Source: Deltaproteobacteria bacterium (GTDB lineage Bacteria > Desulfobacterota > Desulfarculia > Adiutricales > JAGVGV01). From it: a stretch of 5,076 nucleotides of DNA. The position numbers were made by a program, and so were the translations under genes. The DNA lies in contig JAGVGV010000222.1 of the NCBI GenBank assembly GCA_020056895.1, positions 1-5,076 of the forward strand, read 5' to 3'. The notes beneath the pieces are model-generated. The model searched no databases, was not told where the DNA came from, and saw nothing but the letters and a program-made list of their open reading frames with translations. Shown here piece after piece: positions 1 to 5,028 of the stretch. Each line of letters begins with the position of its first letter. Position 1 is the first letter of the stretch.

Positions 1-755
1 CCGAAATCGAACAGGCTTAAAAAGGTATACGCCCGCTGCGCTTCCTTGATCACCATTTTTTCCGGGTTGACCACCATCCGGATGGAGGTCCGGTTCCGGT
101 CCACCAGCAGGTTTTTCACGGCCTGAAGCTGGTGATACAGGGCTTCGACGGCGGCGAAAACATCGTCGGTGGGAAGAGGAACATCGATGAACCGTTGGGC
201 CAGCGGCCGGATGGTCCGAACCACGGTTCGTTCCAGATGGAAAATTTTTTCCATGTACCAGCGGGCCACGTCCGGCACGGCCAGCAGCCGGGCCGTGTCC
301 GCGGTGGGGGCGCAGTCGATGACGATCACCTGGAACCGGGGGTCCGCGGCGTGGTCGCGAACGGAGAGCAGGGAAAAAATCTCTTCCATGCCCGGCAAAA
401 TGGCCAGTTCGTCGGCGATGATCGAATCGAAGCCCCGGCTTTTAAGGAATTTTTTGAAAAAATGGTGGATGGGCCCCCAGTTCCGTTCGATCTGGCGGGT
501 CACGTCGATTTCCTGGCCGAACAGGTTGTCCGCGATGGGCGTGGGTTCGGGTCCGATGGCCACGTCGAACGAATCGGACAGGGAATGGGCGGCGTCCGTG
601 CTCAGGATCAGGGTTCCCAGGCCGGCCTGGGCGGCCCGGGTGGCCGTGGCGGCGGCCACGGACGTTTTACCCACCCCGCCTTTGCCGGTGAACAACAGAA
701 TCCGGGGACCATCCGGTGGCATGCCTGTTGGTGAAGATATGTGGTTCGTGTTCAT
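1..755 (-). CDS. ArsA-family ATPase (partial, C-terminus beyond window)
   Basis: This is a cytoplasmic P-loop ATPase of the ArsA/Get3 (anion-transporting ATPase) branch of the SIMIBI NTPases. The reading frame is open from the ATG at 755 to the left edge, giving about 251 residues of a protein that is usually 300-400 or more, so the C-terminus is missing. Visible motifs are a deviant Walker A GKGGVGKTS at residues 24-32 with the signature lysine K25, a switch I STDAAHSLSD at 52-61, and a switch II DCAPTADT at 147-154 followed by RLL. Near the edge a VVNPEKMVIKEAQRAY stretch is typical of the family. The family motif is more often STDPAHS and DTAPTGHT, so this is a variant form. No ArsB, ArsR or arsenate reductase gene is nearby, so an arsenite role is not supported; a targeting or metallochaperone-like ATPase is equally possible. 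A second in-frame ATG lies at 722, but neither start has a well-spaced Shine-Dalgarno. The gene is divergent from the radical SAM gene. Confidence 0.93.
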   Translation of the reverse strand, partial: MNTNHISSPTGMPPDGPRILLFTGKGGVGKTSVAAATATRAAQAGLGTLILSTDAAHSLSDSFDVAIGPEPTPIADNLFGQEIDVTRQIERNWGPIHHFFKKFLKSRGFDSIIADELAILPGMEEIFSLLSVRDHAADPRFQVIVIDCAPTADTARLLAVPDVARWYMEKIFHLERTVVRTIRPLAQRFIDVPLPTDDVFAAVEALYHQLQAVKNLLVDRNRTSIRMVVNPEKMVIKEAQRAYTFLSLFDF

Positions 756-762
756 GGCCCCT

Positions 763-792
763 ATTATACTCCGGTCCGGCCCGGGTCGCCAA
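763..792 (-). promoter_or_regulatory. sigma-70-type promoter for the ArsA-family gene
   Basis: On the minus strand a perfect -10 TATAAT lies at 768-763. A -35-like TTGGCG lies at 792-787, 18 bases upstream. The predicted transcription start would fall at about 757-754, that is on or next to the ATG at 755, which suggests a leaderless or nearly leaderless mRNA. Read directly from the sequence; activity is inferred. Confidence 0.6.
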
Positions 793-901
793 GCACGGTG
801 AGAAGGGCGCGGACGTCCGGAAGCCGGAGGGACCCGCCCCGGGCCGATCCAATCCGATCATCCAAGAAATGCCTCCTTCACACCGGGGAAAAAGTTGCGG
901 T

Positions 902-913
902 TTGGCCGGCCAA
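902..913. repeat. 12-bp perfect palindrome upstream of the radical SAM promoter
   Basis: TTGGCCGGCCAA is a perfect palindrome located 13 bases upstream of the -35 of the rightward promoter. It could be a regulator-binding site acting on the divergent region. In GC-rich DNA a GGCCGGCC core can also arise by chance, so the functional reading is weak. Confidence 0.35.
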
Positions 914-926
914 GTCAAAGCACGGC

Positions 927-955
927 TTGTCAAGCCCGAGGTCATCTTTTATACT
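927..955 (+). promoter_or_regulatory. sigma-70-type promoter for the radical SAM / phosphatase operon
   Basis: A -35 TTGTCA at 927-932 and a -10 TATACT at 950-955 are separated by 17 bases; each hexamer matches the consensus at five of six positions. The predicted transcription start is near 962, leaving a leader of about 20 bases before the ATG at 984. The -35 is embedded in the palindrome GCTTG-T-CAAGC (925-935), so a factor bound there would block RNA polymerase. Confidence 0.7.
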
Positions 956-983
956 GACGCCCATTGGAACGAGAGGCGGCCCC

Positions 984-1922
984 ATGAGCGAACCGGTTCC
1001 GGCTTATCTGGCGCTGGCGGCGGATGGAACGCTGGAAGCCCGGGCGGCCGAAGCGGTCCGAAGGCTCGAAGCCTGCGACCTATGCCCCCGCCAATGCGGC
1101 GTGAACCGCCTGGCCGGGGAGGTGGGTTTCTGCCGGACCGGCCGGAAGGCTTTGGTGGCGAGCTACGGGCCGCATTTCGGAGAAGAAGACCCGCTGGTGG
1201 GCCGGGGCGGATCGGGCGCGATTTTTTTCACCCATTGCAACCTGGGTTGCCTGTTCTGCCAGAATTATGAAATAAGCCACGAAGGCGAAGGCCGCGAAGC
1301 GGACCCCGAATGGATCGCGGCGGTGATGATCGGGCTGCAGGAAATGGGCTGCCCCAACATCAACTTCGTCACCCCCACTCACGTGGCCCCGATGATTCTG
1401 GAAGCCCTGGTTTTAGCCGTGAACGCCGGACTTAAAACGCCTTTGGTGTATAATTCCGGAGGATACGACCGGGTGGAAACCCTAAGGCTCCTGGACGGCG
1501 TATTCGACATCTACATGCCGGACTTCAAATTCTGGAACCCGGCCGCGGGCCGCCGGTTTTGCGGCGTGAGCGACTATCCCGACCGGGCCCGGGAGGCGGT
1601 TCGGGAAATGCATCGGCAGGTGGGCGACCTGACGATGGACGAAAGGGGCGTGGCCGTCAGGGGGCTTTTGGTCCGGCATCTGGTTCTCCCTCAAAATCAG
1701 GCCGGCACCCTGGATGTGGCCCGATTTCTGGCCCGGGAAATATCGCCCCAGACGTATTTGAACGTGATGGGCCAGTACCGGCCGTGCGGCCGAGCCCGCG
1801 AATTCACCGAACTGGCCCGGGCGTTGACCGGAGACGAACTGGAAAAAGCTCGGAAAGAAGCCCTGGCCGCCGGTCTGACGCGGCTGGACGAACGACGGCG
1901 GCTTTTGTTCCGGTTCTATTGA
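984..1922 (+). CDS. PflX-like radical SAM protein (COG1313 type)
   Basis: This is a 312-residue radical SAM enzyme resembling PflX and pyruvate formate-lyase-activating-enzyme homologues. It should bind a [4Fe-4S] cluster in the cytoplasm and cleave S-adenosylmethionine to a 5'-deoxyadenosyl radical; its physiological substrate is unknown. The cluster motif is CNLGCLFCQ, with C85, C89 and C92 in CxxxCxxC spacing, preceded by GSGAIFF. An N-terminal cysteine set C31, C34, C38, C50 (CxxCPRxCGVNR...GFC) is the usual hallmark of this branch. A GG pair in the NSGGYD segment suits the SAM amino-group-binding motif. MGQYRPC near the C-terminus also fits the family. The ATG at 984 is chosen because GAGAGG at 971-976 lies seven bases upstream and a strong promoter ends just before it; the frame stays open back to 741, but that would include the promoter. 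The length is normal for the family. The metallophosphatase gene follows 35-71 bases downstream. It could be confused with the AmrS (COG1180) group, but the fused-looking N-terminal Cys set and the NYEISH segment favour PflX. Confidence 0.92.
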   Translation: MSEPVPAYLALAADGTLEARAAEAVRRLEACDLCPRQCGVNRLAGEVGFCRTGRKALVASYGPHFGEEDPLVGRGGSGAIFFTHCNLGCLFCQNYEISHEGEGREADPEWIAAVMIGLQEMGCPNINFVTPTHVAPMILEALVLAVNAGLKTPLVYNSGGYDRVETLRLLDGVFDIYMPDFKFWNPAAGRRFCGVSDYPDRAREAVREMHRQVGDLTMDERGVAVRGLLVRHLVLPQNQAGTLDVARFLAREISPQTYLNVMGQYRPCGRAREFTELARALTGDELEKARKEALAAGLTRLDERRRLLFRFY

Positions 1923-1993
1923 TAGGACGGTTGCTCCGCGCGGTCCGGCCGCGAGGAATGGACTCCTGTTCCAACCCAGTCGAGGGGGCTGAT

Positions 1994-2614
1994 TTGTCCC
2001 GAATTCTGGCCATCGGCGATATCCACGGCATGCTGGACAAACTCCAAATGCTCATGGCCGGCCTTTCTTGGGACCCGGACGAAGACACCCTGGTCTTCAT
2101 CGGCGATTACGTGGACCGGGGTCCGGACAGCGCCGGGGTCATCGATCATTTGATCGGGCTCCGGCAATGGTCCGACAAGATCGTCTGCCTTCGCGGCAAT
2201 CACGAACAGCTTTTAATGGATTTTCTGGAAGGACGGAACGTTCAAACCTTTTTATACAACGGCGGCCAGGAAACCATCGACAGCTACGGCGGACCCGAGG
2301 GCGGCATCCCCGAATCCCATTACGACTTCTTGCAGTCCCTGCCCAATTACTGGGAAACTCCGGAATATATTTTCGTTCACGCCGGTCTTCGGGACGCCAT
2401 TCCTCTGGCCGAACAGGACCCCCGGGACATGCTTTGGATCCGCGAGGAATTCATCTATTCGCCCTACGATCACGGCCGGACCGTGGTTTTCGGCCACACC
2501 CCCAGCCGCAAGCCCGTGGTGCAGCCCAACAAGATCGGGATCGATACCGGCGCGGTGTACGGCGGGTCCCTGACCTGCCTGGAAATCCCCCGGATGATCT
2601 TTCATTCCGTGTGA
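1994..2614 (+). CDS. PPP-family metallophosphatase (serine/threonine phosphatase, PrpA/ApaH-like)
   Basis: This is a calcineurin-like metallophosphoesterase of the bacterial PPP type, about 206 residues from the TTG start. All family motifs are present in order: GDIHG (8-12), GDYVDRG (37-43), GNHE (68-71), HAGL (129-132) and GHT (167-169). These supply the Asp, His and Asn ligands for two metal ions and the catalytic His of the GNHE motif. It should be a cytosolic phosphatase acting on phosphoproteins or on dinucleotide polyphosphates; the sequence alone does not separate these. I chose TTG 1994 because GAGGGG at 1982-1987 lies six bases upstream and MSRILAIGDIHG matches the usual start of the family. 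The alternative ATG at 1958 adds twelve residues, and its GAGGA directly abuts the codon with no spacing. The gene follows the radical SAM gene in the same direction with no terminator between them, so co-transcription is likely. No signal peptide or membrane segment is seen. Confidence 0.93.
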   Translation: MSRILAIGDIHGMLDKLQMLMAGLSWDPDEDTLVFIGDYVDRGPDSAGVIDHLIGLRQWSDKIVCLRGNHEQLLMDFLEGRNVQTFLYNGGQETIDSYGGPEGGIPESHYDFLQSLPNYWETPEYIFVHAGLRDAIPLAEQDPRDMLWIREEFIYSPYDHGRTVVFGHTPSRKPVVQPNKIGIDTGAVYGGSLTCLEIPRMIFHSV

Positions 2615-2710
2615 AACCAACCCCTAAAGCTCTTTGGCCCAGGATGCGGCGGCTGGCTGTTCATTTTAATAGGTAGCGCCTTCAATCAGTTGGCTTCACC
2701 CTTCCCCGCC

Positions 2711-2732
2711 AAAAGGCCGAATTCCTTTTTTT
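2711..2732 (+). terminator. possible weak terminator of the radical SAM / phosphatase operon
   Basis: AAAAGG at 2711-2716 can pair with CCTTTT at 2724-2729, and a run of seven T ends at 2732. The stem is short and AT-rich, so it would be unstable. A separate GGCCGA/TCGGCC inverted repeat (2715-2720 and 2739-2744) overlaps it. It is the only T-run candidate I found downstream of the phosphatase stop on the plus strand. Confidence 0.27.
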
Positions 2733-2769
2733 ATGAGATCGGCCCCATCACTCATCCGAACCGGCATGG

Positions 2770-2813
2770 CCCAAAAACCAAAAGACCGGCGGGGATCGGT
2801 TTCCCCTCCGGCC
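2770..2813 (-). terminator. rho-independent terminator of the Cys-rich regulator gene
   Basis: On the minus strand an 11-position stem (2813-2803 with 2794-2784) pairs at ten positions including one G-U, with one mismatch and an eight-base loop. It is followed by TTTTGGTTTTTGG. It starts about 30 bases beyond the regulator's stop codon at 2844, where a terminator for that gene is expected. The plus strand lacks a T tract after the stem. Confidence 0.72.
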
Positions 2814-2843
2814 TTTGACCCTTTACCCGTGTTGATCCCCGGT

Positions 2844-3278
2844 TTATCGGGCTCGGAAATACTTGTTGAAATAGCCGCATTCCGAGCAGCTATCCATGCA
2901 GAACACCTTTTTGTGGCCCAGGGATTCATTGAGCACGTGGCAACGCTGAGCCCGGCACTGGAAGACCAGACAGTCTTCGCACCGATGCCGGTGGGCCAGG
3001 TTCACGAACCCCTTATGGTGGTATTCCCAACAATAGACGAACCGTTTTTGCCGGGTAAGCTCGTATTCGCGGATGATCTCGGCGCTGTAGTTGTTGTCGT
3101 TCATGAACCGCACCAGTTCCTTGCGATTGATGCGGCGGTGGCCACCGGGCGTGGTGGTGGCTTCCAGGCGACCTTTGATGATCCAGTTCCGCACGGTCAC
3201 CCGGGTGACGTTGAGCATGAGGGCGATGTCGTGGGTGGTGAAGTATTCCTTCATGTTTTCCCTGTTCTGTTTGGCCAT
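2844..3278 (-). CDS. excisionase/BldC-type HTH regulator with Cys-rich C-terminal domain
   Basis: This is a 144-residue putative DNA-binding regulator. Residues about 10-60 form a compact winged helix-turn-helix of the excisionase/MerR/BldC kind: YFTTHDIALMLNV, then VTVRNWI, then the wing signature TPGGHRRI at 43-50. Residues 80-144 are rich in cysteine and histidine: C83 (in YCWEYHH), C100, C103, C108, C113, C127, C131 and C134, the last three in CxxxCxxC spacing. Such a region should hold zinc or an Fe-S cluster and could sense redox state or metal, but that is inference; I do not recognise the domain by name. No transmembrane segment is seen. The ATG at 3278 has only a distant GAGAAG. M9 at 3254 has AGGGA four bases upstream and begins MKEYFTTHD, so it is a real alternative. 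The gene stands alone, with a promoter candidate upstream and a good terminator downstream, and is convergent with the phosphatase operon. Confidence 0.9.
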   Translation of the reverse strand: MAKQNRENMKEYFTTHDIALMLNVTRVTVRNWIIKGRLEATTTPGGHRRINRKELVRFMNDNNYSAEIIREYELTRQKRFVYCWEYHHKGFVNLAHRHRCEDCLVFQCRAQRCHVLNESLGHKKVFCMDSCSECGYFNKYFRAR

Positions 3279-3307
3279 GGTCCGGTTCGCTTCTCTTTTT
3301 TACGATG

Positions 3308-3326
3308 GCAACATAATTAAGCAACA
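3308..3326 (-). promoter_or_regulatory. direct repeat TGTTGC-N7-TGTTGC, candidate operator
   Basis: On the minus strand TGTTGC occurs twice (3326-3321 and 3313-3308) in the same orientation, separated by TTAATTA. The pair overlies the predicted transcription start of the regulator gene. BldC-type winged HTH proteins are known to bind direct repeats, so autoregulation is plausible; this is inference from family behaviour. Confidence 0.35.
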
Positions 3327-3328
3327 AA

Positions 3329-3357
3329 AGTAAAGCAGGTTTTTTTTAAAATGTCCA
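3329..3357 (-). promoter_or_regulatory. candidate sigma-70 promoter of the Cys-rich regulator gene
   Basis: On the minus strand a -35-like TGGACA (3357-3352) and a -10-like TTTACT (3334-3329) are 17 bases apart, with an A8 tract in the spacer. The hexamers match consensus at five and four of six positions. The expected start is near 3322, about 45 bases before the ATG at 3278. Confidence 0.42.
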
Positions 3358-3528
3358 CAGCTTTTTTCGGGCTTGGCCGCCCTCGACGAGTGGGAACGGA
3401 CCGGGCCGGAACCCAGTGCTGGGGCCAAACGCCGAAGGGTTGGGCGGCGGTGGACGAAAAGTTCCCACCCGGTCGGCTATACCTATTTGACTTTGAAATG
3501 TAACATGAAACGGCGGGTAAAGGAAACC

Positions 3529-3564
3529 CCTTCCCGAGGCCTTGGCACGGTCCGGTCGGGAAGG
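3529..3564. repeat. 9-bp inverted repeat (hairpin) in intergenic DNA
   Basis: CCTTCCCGA (3529-3537) is the exact reverse complement of TCGGGAAGG (3556-3564), with an 18-base loop. No T tract follows on either strand, so it is not a standard terminator. A weaker hairpin at 3404-3426 (CCCA/TGGG flanked by GGCC on both sides) and GGCGG/CCGCC at 3585-3606 lie nearby. Confidence 0.4.
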
Positions 3565-3607
3565 TTGGACGGGCAGTTTACCCCGGCGGATTAAGGTTTT
3601 GCCGCCT

Positions 3608-3645
3608 AAAAAGGAAAATCCGCCCTTGTATGGGGCGGATCTTCC
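3608..3645 (-). terminator. strong leftward-facing rho-independent terminator with no visible gene
   Basis: GGAAAATCCGCCC (3613-3625) pairs with GGGCGGATCTTCC (3633-3645) at 12 of 13 positions around a seven-base loop. Read on the minus strand, the stem is followed by TTTTT (3612-3608). It should stop leftward transcription coming from the right. No minus-strand gene is recognisable between here and 4269, so the transcript it serves is unknown: a small RNA, or the tail of a gene lost when the neighbouring element inserted. Confidence 0.7.
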
Positions 3646-3721
3646 AGCCGGGAGTTCGTTGGGATGTTGTCTTTGCCGAACGTATCGGCCACAGCGGGCG
3701 GGGACTTGAAGGGTATTTTTC

Positions 3722-3736
3722 GGCTCTTCGCTGTTT
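3722..3736 (+). repeat. left terminal inverted repeat of the MITE-like element
   Basis: GGCTCTTCGCTGTTT, an exact inverted copy of 3893-3907. It is followed by GGCGTGAGTAACTGG, which aligns with the inner side of the other end at 9 of 15 positions. Confidence 0.7.
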
Positions 3737-3892
3737 GGCGTGAGTAACTGGGGACCGGGGGAAGATCAGAAGTGAAAAAAAGAAACTCGTTTTCGGCTGC
3801 ATCAATAGCAAGTTGATATAATTAAGTATTTTATAGGTATGGTCTAGCGGTCACTCTTTTTTTCTCTTTCACTTCTACCATTCGCCCACTCG

Positions 3893-3907
3893 AAACAGCG
3901 AAGAGCC
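3893..3907 (-). repeat. right terminal inverted repeat of the MITE-like element
   Basis: AAACAGCGAAGAGCC on the plus strand, the exact inverted copy of 3722-3736. The flanking AAAAA mirrors the TTTTT just outside the left end, apart from one intervening C there. Confidence 0.7.
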
Positions 3908-4085
3908 AAAAAGTTGAAAGGAATCGATATATCTCAGGAAGGAAGAGTAATTGGCGGGGCGGCCGGGAAGCCGCCGGCGATGGACGGACCGGGGATAAGT
4001 CGGCGCCCTGCCATGTCCCATCGGATCGATCTCGGGCCAAGACCCTTGCCGGCCCGGAACGGATACCTGCGCGCTCCATTTTATC

Positions 4086-4117
4086 TTGACAACGATTTGA
4101 AATGGTTTCATTTTAAT
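4086..4117 (+). promoter_or_regulatory. candidate promoter of the FCD-GntR gene
   Basis: A perfect -35 TTGACA lies at 4086-4091. The best -10, TTTAAT at 4112-4117, is 20 bases away, which is longer than the 16-18 optimum; hexamers at 17-18 bases are poor. The location, immediately upstream of a GntR-type operator, supports a regulated promoter, perhaps one needing an activator. Transcription from here gives an untranslated leader of about 140-145 bases. Confidence 0.42.
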
Positions 4118-4128
4118 GGTTCTACCTT
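4115..4128. promoter_or_regulatory. candidate FCD-GntR operator (TGGT-N3-ACC)
   Basis: TGGT TCT ACC (4117-4126) matches the TGGTNNNACCA type of site bound by FadR, PdhR and LldR-like regulators, with only the outermost base differing (T instead of A). It directly follows the likely -10 of the gene for an FCD-GntR protein, suggesting autoregulation. A second AATGGTT half-site copy lies 14 bases upstream at 4101-4107. Confidence 0.5.
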
Positions 4129-4269
4129 TACGCGGCGGATCGCACTCCCTGAAAAAATGCTCCGGACGCCGGCCAAGCCATTCGGGGACCGAACGCGAAA
4201 GGCGGCTCATCGCGGGCCGGGCCCCGAAAAGGCTCCCCGCGCCGAAACCAGCCGGAAGAGGAATCCTTC

Positions 4270-5028
4270 ATGGTCAGGACCGACAGGCCCAAAAGTCCTT
4301 TATCGTTTCAGGAAGCCAAGCAGAACAAGGTGTTCGAGGATGTCGTCGAACAGATCGAAGAGGCCATTCTGGACGGCCGGCTGAAAACCGGCGACCGGCT
4401 GCCGGCCGAACGGGAACTGGTCAAGCTCTTCGGCACCAGCCGGGGGACCCTTCGCGAAGCCTTGAGGGTGCTGGAACAAAAGGGATTGATCGAAATCCGG
4501 CTGGGGGTCCGGGGCGGGGCCGTGGTCCGTCCGGTTACTCCGGAACCGGTCACTGAAAGCCTGGCTTTGCTGATCCGGCACCAGCGGGTTTCCTTGGAAC
4601 ACCTGGCCGAATTCCGCGAAGGGCTCGAAGCCAACGTCGCCGCCCTGGCCGCCCAACGGGCCACGCCAGCGGACCGGGAAGCGCTTCGGCAACTGGTGGC
4701 CGACGCCCGCGCCGAACTGGAGCAGGGCCCCGAACACTACAAGCAGTTCATGCGCGTGGATTCCCTGTTCCACACCGAAGTGGGCCGGATCGCCGGGAAC
4801 CCTGTGTACGCCTGGATTCTGGCCACCATCCACGCCAATATCGAACGGTTTTTCGATCGCAAACTCCCTCGCACCGCCCCCTTGCTGGACGAAAATCTTC
4901 AGGACCTTCACGAAATCGCCGAAGCCGTGGCTCAAGGGGACGCGGCTCGAGCCCGGGAACGGGCCATCCGGCATGTCCGGCGTTTTTGCGGCATTATGGC
5001 CGAAGAAGACCCTCCAGCTTCGGATTGA
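4270..5028 (+). CDS. FCD-domain GntR-family transcriptional regulator (FadR/PdhR/LldR type)
   Basis: This is a 252-residue cytoplasmic transcription factor. An N-terminal winged HTH spans about residues 17-88: VVEQIEEAILDGRLKTGDRLPAERELVKLFG with the GDRLPAEREL signature at 41-50, the recognition region TSRGTLREALRVLEQKGLI at 56-74, and a Gly-rich wing GVRGGAVV. The all-helical FCD effector domain covers about 95-240. Its four expected metal ligands are present as D164, H168, H214 and H235, so it probably binds a divalent metal with a carboxylate effector such as a short organic acid; which one cannot be read from the sequence. The start has GAGGA (4258-4262) seven bases upstream. Normal length for the family. 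No metabolic target gene is in the window, since the right edge lies 48 bases beyond the stop; the regulated operon may start there. A TGGT-N3-ACC site in its own promoter suggests autoregulation. Confidence 0.95.
   Translation: MVRTDRPKSPLSFQEAKQNKVFEDVVEQIEEAILDGRLKTGDRLPAERELVKLFGTSRGTLREALRVLEQKGLIEIRLGVRGGAVVRPVTPEPVTESLALLIRHQRVSLEHLAEFREGLEANVAALAAQRATPADREALRQLVADARAELEQGPEHYKQFMRVDSLFHTEVGRIAGNPVYAWILATIHANIERFFDRKLPRTAPLLDENLQDLHEIAEAVAQGDAARARERAIRHVRRFCGIMAEEDPPASD

Larger units (their letters stand above)
3722..3907. mobile_element. 186-bp MITE-like element with ISL3-like terminal inverted repeats
   Basis: The ends GGCTCTTCGCTGTTT (3722-3736) and its exact reverse complement (3893-3907) form a perfect 15-bp terminal inverted repeat. 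Homology between the two ends continues inward: 9 of the next 15 bases agree, and after a 15-base difference in length both carry AGAAGTGAAA (3768-3777 and, inverted, 3867-3876). The centre is AT-rich and encodes no transposase. GGCTCTTC-type ends are characteristic of ISL3-family insertion sequences, so this looks like a non-autonomous derivative or an internally deleted copy. ISL3 elements usually make an 8-bp target duplication; the bases immediately outside (TATTTTTC and AAAAAGTT) are not duplicated, so the copy may be old or recombined. TTTTT/AAAAA flanks extend the symmetry slightly. Confidence 0.6.
3279..4269. other. 991-bp stretch without a convincing gene
   Basis: Open frames here are low-complexity shadows without recognisable domains, good start signals or family resemblance. 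The stretch contains the promoter of the Cys-rich regulator (right-hand start of the region), three hairpins between 3404 and 3606, a leftward-facing terminator at 3608-3645, a MITE-like element at 3722-3907, and the promoter, operator and roughly 140-base leader of the FCD-GntR gene. Base composition changes sharply: about 3760-3920 is AT-rich while 3940-4080 is GC-rich. I saw no tRNA or rRNA and no CRISPR-like repeats. Confidence 0.6.

Noticed and set aside
132..801. Long plus-strand open frames across the left part of the window.
   Set aside because: They are antisense shadows of the ArsA-like gene, which shows clear P-loop and switch motifs on the minus strand.
741..983. Upstream extension of the radical SAM reading frame by 81 codons.
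   Set aside because: It would include the promoter and the ribosome binding site of the 984 start, and the added residues do not resemble the family N-terminus.
3350..3360. A DnaA-box-like TGTCCACA sequence suggesting an origin.
   Set aside because: Two mismatches to the nine-base consensus, a single copy, and no replication genes nearby.
3541..3560. A sigma-54-like TGGCAC element.
   Set aside because: The required TTGC box at the correct spacing is absent.
3630..3743. A 37-codon plus-strand frame (MGRIFQPGVRWDVV...) reading into the left end of the mobile element.
   Set aside because: No properly spaced Shine-Dalgarno, it begins inside the terminator stem, it ends within the element's terminal region, and no family is recognisable. 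It could be a fragment but I cannot support it.
3958..3975. Hairpin GGCGGC/GCCGCC.
   Set aside because: No T tract on either strand and located in very GC-rich DNA, so no terminator or regulatory claim is justified.
3831..4210. Two minus-strand frames of 82 and 111 codons right of and into the mobile element.
   Set aside because: Both read into the terminal repeat of the element, have no domain or ribosome binding site, and look like chance frames.
3914..4384. A 156-codon plus-strand frame before and into the FCD-GntR gene.
   Set aside because: Its composition is Arg/Pro-rich like an out-of-frame GC-rich shadow, it overlaps the well-supported gene by over 100 bases, and it spans that gene's promoter and operator.
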